From Planctomycetota bacterium (GTDB lineage Bacteria > Planctomycetota > Phycisphaerae > Phycisphaerales > UBA5793): a DNA stretch of 58,240 nucleotides. Made by a program: the position numbers and the translations under genes. Positions 52,811 to 58,240 of the stretch are shown piece by piece. Below the pieces are notes generated by a model. The model was given only the letters and a program-made list of their open reading frames with translations, did not search any database and had not been told where the DNA came from. Each line of letters starts with the position of its first letter. The stretch's first letter is position 1. The stretch covers positions 1 through 58,240 of the forward strand of contig CAUJHZ010000073.1 of the NCBI GenBank assembly GCA_963205185.1, given 5' to 3'.

Positions 52811-53410
52811 ATGGCTCGTTACATCGGCCCGAAGGTCAAACTGTCCCGCAAGGTGGGTGTGCCCATCGCGGACATCCCCAAGCACACGTCCAAGCGGCAG
52901 TTGAATCCGCCGGGCCAGCACGGCTTCCGCGGGCGGCGCCTGCGCGACTACGGCGTGCGCCTGAATGAAAAGCAGAAGCTGCGCTACCACTACTCGGTGC
53001 TTGAAAAGCAGTTCCGCCGCGTCCTGGCCGAATGCACGCGTCAGACGGGCAACACGGGCGAAATCCTGCTGCAGACGCTCGAGCGCCGGCTGGACAACGT
53101 CGTGCGCCGCGCCGGGCTGGCCCGGACGATCTGGGCCGCGCGCCAGATGGTCGTGCACGGGCACGTCATGGTCAACGGCCGCAAGGTGGACCGCCCGAGT
53201 TTCCAGGTCAACGTTGGCGACGTGGTGACCGTGAAGGAGCGCATCCACAAACTCGTGCGTGAGAACATGGAATCACTCGCCGGCCACGTCGTGCCGGGCT
53301 GGATGGATCTCAATCCCGCAGAACTGTCGACGAAAGTCGTTTCCGTGCCCACGCCGGACCAGATTCCGTTCGACGTCGATCCGAATCTGATCGTCGAGTT
53401 GTACAAGTAA
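52811..53410 (+). CDS. rpsD: 30S ribosomal protein S4
   Basis: This 199-residue protein is an S4 of the form without the N-terminal Cys cluster (starts [14 protein letters not shown]). Typical blocks are [35 protein letters not shown] and the S4 RNA-binding domain [21 protein letters not shown]4 starts assembly of the small subunit by binding 16S rRNA and, in some bacteria, represses its own operon. It stands apart from the usual S13-S11-rpoA group. The start is ATG 52811; a TTG at 52802 is in frame but less likely. Confidence 0.95.
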   Translation: MARYIGPKVKLSRKVGVPIADIPKHTSKRQLNPPGQHGFRGRRLRDYGVRLNEKQKLRYHYSVLEKQFRRVLAECTRQTGNTGEILLQTLERRLDNVVRRAGLARTIWAARQMVVHGHVMVNGRKVDRPSFQVNVGDVVTVKERIHKLVRENMESLAGHVVPGWMDLNPAELSTKVVSVPTPDQIPFDVDPNLIVELYK

Positions 53411-53616
53411 TCCACGCGGGGCGGGATCGGGGCGGCGGCCCGCGCCATCCTGCTCACGGGTGGAACGCTCGAAATGGCGCCGCGGTCGGTCGGGCTCACT
53501 CGGCCGACCGCTGCCTTTAACACGCCCGGGCGGCCCGGAGGGGCGCTTCACCATCGCCGGACCGAACCTACGATCCGTACCTGACGCAAAAGTCGCCCGA
53601 GGAAGGCTCACCGTCC

Positions 53617-55650
53617 ATGCTGAAGTTTCTGCGCAAGTACCAGGCCTGGATCATGGCTGTCGGTGGATCGCTGCTGATGGTCGCGTTTCTCCTGCCTCAG
53701 GCGATTCAGCGATTCGGCAACATGACGCGCAACAAGCCGGTCTTTCGCATCTCGGTGGACGGCTCTACGCAATCGATCGACACCATGGAATGGCAGAAGG
53801 CCAGTTCCGAACTGGCCATCCTCGAAGCGATGTTCAACACGCGCGACATCGGCCCGCTGCTCAACTTTCCCGAGCACGATGAGGATGATTCGAGTTCCGG
53901 CGGTCTGCAAGGCGCGGATCACTGGATCCTTCTCAAGCGCGAGGCCGAACTGGCCGGGCTGCTCGGCGGAGTGGGCGACGGCGACCGTCAGCTGATGGAG
54001 CAGGCCGCGACCTTTGCCGCCCAGCAGCGGCTCGAGGTGGATGAAGTCTACCAGCGACTGATCCAGATCCTGCGCAGCGAAGCCGGGCAGGCGAGCATGT
54101 CGCTCGACGAGGGCAAGCGCGCTTTCGCCGCTCTGGCCGGCATCGGCCGTCTCATCGACCAATACGCTGGCGCTCCTCCCGCGTCGGACAATCGCGTGCG
54201 CCACATCTTCGACAAGTTCGAAGACAAGGTGAACGTTGCGCTCGTGTTCGTTGATGCCGCCGATCACATCGCCGATCTGCCCGAACCCGATGAAGCGCTG
54301 CTCACGGAGCAGTTCGAGAAGTACAAGGACGTCGCGCCGGGCGAAGGCGAGAAGGGCTTTGGCTACCGCCTGCCCGATCGCGCGCAGGTCGAGTATCTGG
54401 CCATCGACTACGACAGCGTGATCGATCAGGTGCAGGCTTCCGGGCTCGAGGCTCGTAAGTGGTTCCAGCGGAACGCCGACCAGGCCCGGGCCAATCCGGA
54501 CGGCAGCCAGCCGACGTTTGACGAAGTCGCCGACGACGCGATCGACGCGTACCGCCGTTCCAAGGCCGAAGAACTGCTCACCGAAATCTCGCGCTACATC
54601 AAGGGTGAGCTTCTCAAGAACGTCCAGCCGCTCGCCCACGAAGGCGGCTACCGCGTCCTGCCTGAAGACTGGGCGCAGAAGCGGGTCTCGTTCGAGAAAC
54701 TCCGGGACGAAATCCAGCAGCAATTCGGCGTGAACGTCGAATACCACGCCGACACGGCCAAATGGTCCACCATGTCGGAACTGAGCCAACTGGAGGGCAT
54801 CGGCGGCGCGATGCGCCCCGCCGGCGTGACCAACATGAGTTTCGGCCAGCTCGTGCAGGCGCATCGCGAACTGGGCCAGAGCAACGTGCCCGGCCTGCAG
54901 GCGGGCCTGGCTGATTTCATGCTGCTGCGCTCCAATATCTACAACACTTCGCGCGTGGGCGCCACGTCCTATCCAGGCGACGCGTTCCTCTATCGCGTTC
55001 TGGACGTCGACCTCGCCCGGGCGCCCGAGACGCTCGCCGAAGTGCGCGAACAGGTCGTCAAGGATGTCAAGCGGCAGCAGGCGTTCGAGCAGTTGAAGGC
55101 GAACATCGATACGTGGCGGCAGCGCGGCATCGACGAGACGCTTGAAGAACTCGCCAAGTCGATCGACACGACGGTTCGCCGCGGCGCGGTCGCGCGCTAC
55201 GGCAACTTCAGCAGCAAGCCGGGTGACTTTGCGCCCAACGGCGTGGGCGGCGTGAACAGCCCGACGATGGTCAGCGCCGTCCTCGATCGCGTCGAATCGT
55301 TCGAGCCGCTCACTCGCGTCACGGATCTGCCCATGGAGCAGCGGCTGCTGGCCACGCCCGTTCCCGAGCAACTGGGCCTCGCCGTCGTGCGGCTCGAGAG
55401 CCACTTCCCGCCCACGCGGCAAGCGTGGCTGCGGGCTCTGGACACCGGCATGCGCGTCTCTGGACTGGCGCCCGGCCCCATCTCACCCTCCAAAGTGCTC
55501 ATGGACCGGGACTTTGCCGACGAACATATGGAGCCGTTCACGTTCGAGGCGATGAAGCGCCGCTTCGAGTATGTGGATGAGCGTTCCGAGACGGAGCAGG
55601 AGCCGCCTGCCGAAGGCGTCGCTCCGGCCGAATCCGAGGAAGCCGGCTGA
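53617..55650 (+). CDS. PpiD/SurA-like membrane-anchored periplasmic protein
   Basis: This 677-residue protein has one N-terminal membrane helix (about residues 10-32, after MLKFLRKYQAWIMAVGG) and a large, mostly helical periplasmic region. The short basic start, the single anchor and the charged helices around DEVYQRLIQILRSEAG resemble the SurA_N/PpiD chaperone layout. The parvulin catalytic motif is not obvious, so prolyl isomerase activity may be lost. The Glu/Pro-rich tail is probably disordered. GAGGAAGG precedes ATG 53617, and a TACGAT box at 53569-53574 may be its promoter. Confidence 0.6.
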   Translation: MLKFLRKYQAWIMAVGGSLLMVAFLLPQAIQRFGNMTRNKPVFRISVDGSTQSIDTMEWQKASSELAILEAMFNTRDIGPLLNFPEHDEDDSSSGGLQGADHWILLKREAELAGLLGGVGDGDRQLMEQAATFAAQQRLEVDEVYQRLIQILRSEAGQASMSLDEGKRAFAALAGIGRLIDQYAGAPPASDNRVRHIFDKFEDKVNVALVFVDAADHIADLPEPDEALLTEQFEKYKDVAPGEGEKGFGYRLPDRAQVEYLAIDYDSVIDQVQASGLEARKWFQRNADQARANPDGSQPTFDEVADDAIDAYRRSKAEELLTEISRYIKGELLKNVQPLAHEGGYRVLPEDWAQKRVSFEKLRDEIQQQFGVNVEYHADTAKWSTMSELSQLEGIGGAMRPAGVTNMSFGQLVQAHRELGQSNVPGLQAGLADFMLLRSNIYNTSRVGATSYPGDAFLYRVLDVDLARAPETLAEVREQVVKDVKRQQAFEQLKANIDTWRQRGIDETLEELAKSIDTTVRRGAVARYGNFSSKPGDFAPNGVGGVNSPTMVSAVLDRVESFEPLTRVTDLPMEQRLLATPVPEQLGLAVVRLESHFPPTRQAWLRALDTGMRVSGLAPGPISPSKVLMDRDFADEHMEPFTFEAMKRRFEYVDERSETEQEPPAEGVAPAESEEAG

Positions 55651-55657
55651 GCGGCTC

Positions 55658-57592
55658 TCAACCCACCGTGCATGACGTTTCGTAACTGCGGCCGGTGCGA
55701 TTCTCGTAGTAGTTGATGAACGCGTTGTTGAGCACGCGATAGCCGCCCGGCGTGGGATAGCGGCCGGTGAAATACCAGTCGCCCGTGTGGCGCGGCAGCG
55801 AAGCGCGCAGGCCTTCGATCGACTGATAGATGATCTGCAGCTCACCCTGCCAGTCGATCGTGACCGGGCGGATGATCTCGGCGATCTTGGCGCTCAGGCA
55901 CTCCAGGCTGATGCCGTCGTAGATGCGCTCGACGTGGTTCTGGTACGCGCCCAGCGGCAGGCCGACCTGCGCCTTGCACGATTCGTAAACGTCGTCGATG
56001 AGCGACTGGCGCCCTTCTTCGCGCCGGATCGAGATGGCCGCCTCGAACGCGACGAACCGCTTCAACTCGCTCATGTCGATGCCGTAGCAGTCGGGATACA
56101 TGATCGGCGGCGCGCTGCTGAGCACGATGATCTTGCGCGGATTCAGGCGCGAGAGCATGGTGATGATCGAGTTGCGCAGCGTCGAGCCGCGCACGATGGA
56201 GTCGTCGAGCACGACCAGCGTGTCGTCGGGGCCGACCACGCCGCGCGTAATGTCGTAGACGTGGCTGATCAGATCGCTGCGCTGCACATCCTGGGTGATG
56301 AACGTGCGGACTTTCTGGTCCTTGTGCGCCGCCTTTTCGACGCGCGGGATGCCGTTGGTCAGGCGCAGCACGTCCTCGCGCGTGAGCCGGCCCGCTTCGC
56401 TGAGGCGCCAGATTTCCTCGGCGTTGCGGTGGCGCATGATGCGCTCGGTCTCTTCGATAAGCCCGAGAAACGCGGTCTCGGCCGTATTGGGAATGAAACT
56501 GAACACCGTGTGCTCGGTGTCGAATTTCACGGCCTCGAGGGTGCGCTGAGCCAGTTGCCTCCCCAGCGACTTGCGCTCGCCGTAGATGGCCTTGTCGTTG
56601 CCGCGCGAGAAGTAGATGCGCTCGAAGGTGCACTGGCGCAGTTCGCCGGGTTCTTTGATCTGGTGCTCGGCGATCTCGCCGTTGTGGCGGATGACCAGCG
56701 CCGCGCCGCGGCCGATGAAGCGGATCTCCTCGGGTTCGACGTCAAAGACCGTGGTGAGTGCCGCACGTTCGGATGCGACCGCCACGATTTCATCATCCTG
56801 GTAGTAGAACACCGGCCGGATGCCGTTGGGGTCGCGATAGACGAACGCGTCGCCGTTGCCGATCAGGCCCGAGAAGACATAGCCGCCATCCCAATCCTTG
56901 CTGGCCCGGCGGAGCACGGCGGGGATGTCGAGCCGGTCGCTCACCTCGCGCGCCAGGTCCTCACCCGCGAGCCCGGGCATCTGCCGGGCGAGTTCGACCA
57001 GCAGGTGATCGTTCTCGCGGTCGAGGTAGTGGCCGACCTTCTCCATGACGGTGAGCGTGTCGGAGACGCCGACGGGGCGCAGGCCGTAGCCGATCAGTTC
57101 GGAGAAGATCTGGTCCGCGTTGGTGAGATTGAAATTGCCCGCGAGAACGAGGCTTCGCGTTGCGGCGGTGTTGTGGCGCACGTAAGGATGGCACGTCGCC
57201 ACGCCGTCGTCGCTGAACGTGCCGTAACGCAGGTGCCCGAGGTAGAGTTCGCCGATGAACTCGAAGCGCTTCTTGAGCCGTTCGTCGGGCCGCCCGGTGT
57301 GCTTGCGCTTGGCGATCTTGGACAGATCCTTGTGGATCTCCTCGAAGACGACCGACACGGCATCCTTCTTGGCGGAGCGCTTGCGGAAGATGTACGGCTC
57401 TCCCATGGGCATGTCGAACTTGACGACCGCGACGCCCGCGCCGTCCTGGCCACGGTTGCGCTGCTTGATCATCAGGAGTTGGAGTTTGTCCAGTCCCCAC
57501 GCCGCCGAGCCGTACTTGGCCCGGTAGTGGCTCAGGGGCTTGAGAAGCCGGACCACCGCCAGCCCGCATTCATGCTTGATGGGATCGCTCAT
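55658..57592 (-). CDS. purF: Amidophosphoribosyltransferase, long form
   Basis: This 644-residue enzyme makes phosphoribosylamine from PRPP and glutamine, the first step of purine synthesis. The start MSDPIKHECGLAVVR puts the catalytic Cys at residue 9, so eight residues must be removed to free it. Other glutaminase residues lie in QRNRGQDGAGVAV and LGHLRYGT. The PRPP-binding segment VVLDDSIVRGST is at about residue 455. It is about 130 residues longer than the E. coli enzyme and resembles the long forms seen in Bacteroidota and others. TAAGAT lies 10 nt before ATG 57592. Confidence 0.9.
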   Translation of the reverse strand: MSDPIKHECGLAVVRLLKPLSHYRAKYGSAAWGLDKLQLLMIKQRNRGQDGAGVAVVKFDMPMGEPYIFRKRSAKKDAVSVVFEEIHKDLSKIAKRKHTGRPDERLKKRFEFIGELYLGHLRYGTFSDDGVATCHPYVRHNTAATRSLVLAGNFNLTNADQIFSELIGYGLRPVGVSDTLTVMEKVGHYLDRENDHLLVELARQMPGLAGEDLAREVSDRLDIPAVLRRASKDWDGGYVFSGLIGNGDAFVYRDPNGIRPVFYYQDDEIVAVASERAALTTVFDVEPEEIRFIGRGAALVIRHNGEIAEHQIKEPGELRQCTFERIYFSRGNDKAIYGERKSLGRQLAQRTLEAVKFDTEHTVFSFIPNTAETAFLGLIEETERIMRHRNAEEIWRLSEAGRLTREDVLRLTNGIPRVEKAAHKDQKVRTFITQDVQRSDLISHVYDITRGVVGPDDTLVVLDDSIVRGSTLRNSIITMLSRLNPRKIIVLSSAPPIMYPDCYGIDMSELKRFVAFEAAISIRREEGRQSLIDDVYESCKAQVGLPLGAYQNHVERIYDGISLECLSAKIAEIIRPVTIDWQGELQIIYQSIEGLRASLPRHTGDWYFTGRYPTPGGYRVLNNAFINYYENRTGRSYETSCTVG

Positions 57593-57738
57593 GGATTGCT
57601 CAATCTTAACGGCGGGAGAGGCCGCGACAAACGAGGCTTGAACCGCAAGTGCCGGACCTTGGCTGTCCACCAGAATGCCGGGCAGGCTTCAGCTTTCGGG
57701 TTGGCTCGCGGCTTTTCTCACGGGCTTTCGATCGCCAT

Positions 57739-58104
57739 CTACTTGATTTGAGCGACGTTGCTGGTTCCGCAGGTTTCGAGGTCGAGCAACTGGAAATAGC
57801 CCCCACACACGCCAGGGCCTGCCGTGGAGTTGATCGAGCGTGAGCCTGACTCACCCGCAGAACCCGAAAAAGCCAGTCGGATATCGGGGCCCTGCAAGTT
57901 CAATGGCGTGCCGGGACATGGTCTGAATCGCGGAATGACGAATTGCCCCTCCAACTGAGCGAATACAAGTCCCACTCGACCTCCGGGAGTTGCCCCCGTC
58001 CACTGCACCTCAATCGGGCCGCCCGACGGACAACTCGCGTAGACCCGCAGTCCGGGGGCTGGGTGCCTTTGCACACGCATCAGAAGAGCATCCCATTCGC
58101 CGTA
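57739..58104 (-). pseudogene. 3' fragment of an exported protein, broken by the IS
   Basis: The last 121 codons of a minus-strand gene survive, running from the IS edge at about 58104 to TAG 57741-57739. They encode a C-terminal module with CPSGGPIEVQWTGATPGG, CPGT, SRSINSTAGPGVCGGY and QLLDLETCGTSNVAQIK. This aligns by eye, almost without gaps, with the last 100 residues of the SBBP protein at 45695-48220. It presumably belonged to a similar secreted protein whose 5' part was displaced. The reading frame passes into the IS, so a translated remnant is possible but lacks a signal peptide. Confidence 0.75.
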
Positions 58105-58105
58105 A

Positions 58106-58240
58106 GAGCCCCTAACACAATAGCGGTTTGAGTTTGTTGAAGCAGATGAGGCTGCAGCCGATGGAGAGGAAGGCCTGATGGATTTCGCCGGTGCGTTCAT
58201 AGCGAATGCGAAGTCGGCGGTACTGGTGCAGCCAGGCGAT
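58106..58240 (-). mobile_element. IS5-type insertion sequence, transposase 3' end and terminal repeat
   Basis: The element begins with GAGCCCCTAACACAAT (58106-58121), the exact inverse of the repeat that ends the left-edge copy. The transposase stop codon overlaps this repeat. The element runs off the right edge. Host sequence immediately before it reads TAA. Confidence 0.85.
58112..58240 (-). CDS. IS5-family transposase, C-terminal fragment (runs off right edge)
   Basis: Forty-two residues and the TAG stop (58114-58112) are present. They include RRLRIRYERTGEIHQAFLSI, which matches the final catalytic-domain helix of IS5 transposases: the Y/R-x4-E neighbourhood with RYER, where the third catalytic Glu is found. 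The complementary N-terminus is at 1-75. Both fragments are on the minus strand. Confidence 0.85.
   Translation of the reverse strand: MAWLHQYRRLRIRYERTGEIHQAFLSIGCSLICFNKLKPLLC

Noticed and set aside
55787-57751. A 654-residue plus-strand frame opposite purF
   Set aside because: It is an antisense shadow of a clear purF gene.

Overview
The window looks like a bacterial chromosome fragment from the Planctomycetota, most likely a Phycisphaerae-type lineage. This is inferred from the gene families, not from a marker phylogeny. Supporting signs are the high GC content, several small membrane proteins that open with a CxxCGYDL...CPECG zinc ribbon, PEP-CTERM proteins, a DUF1559-like prepilin, SBBP and HAF repeat secreted proteins, and a long-form amidophosphoribosyltransferase. 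No rRNA, tRNA or CRISPR array was seen.

Both edges lie inside a copy of the same IS5-type element, in the same orientation, and each copy appears to break a host gene. Between them, from left to right: (1) 0.1-2.2 kb: a 5'-truncated membrane-anchored protein, a guaB tail remnant and a sulfotransferase. (2) 2.3-6 kb: a TolC-like lipoprotein and an HlyD-like adaptor. (3) 6-8 kb: a tandem pair of 236-residue PEP-CTERM proteins, each with its own terminator. (4) 8-15.2 kb: zinc-ribbon membrane proteins, NADP isocitrate dehydrogenase, a GNAT enzyme, and a Gly/Pro/Met-rich exported protein followed by a REP-like element. (5) 15.2-21.8 kb: a surface-glycan cluster (GT4, GT2, AsnB-type amidotransferase, GT4). 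(6) 21.8-29.8 kb: MtfA-like peptidase, pyrophosphatase, a DUF1338-like protein, an AhpD-like protein, YlbF-like protein, RNase R, a nitrilase-type hydrolase and dUTPase. (7) 29.8-32.3 kb: HAF-repeat protein and prepilin. (8) 32.5-39.6 kb: FtsK, a catalytically empty P1B-ATPase-like membrane protein, small membrane proteins, a squalene-cyclase-like repeat protein, thioesterase and UspA. (9) 39.7-48.2 kb: two M14 carboxypeptidases, a phosphoesterase, an orphan ExbD and a large SBBP protein. (10) 48.3-57.6 kb: Bcp, PurD, an RRM protein, MnmG, ribosomal protein S4, a PpiD-like foldase and PurF. (11) The broken secreted protein at the right edge.

Two themes run through the window. First, many genes have a TANNNT hexamer 5-8 nt upstream of their start codon and no Shine-Dalgarno sequence, which suggests widespread leaderless transcription; genes for exported proteins more often carry strong GGAGG sites. 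Second, five exported proteins (HAF, SBBP, both M14 peptidases and the broken right-edge gene) end in what looks like one C-terminal module of about 100 residues, four of them closing with a [ST]NV[VA] motif. It may be a surface-retention or sorting module working beside the PEP-CTERM system.
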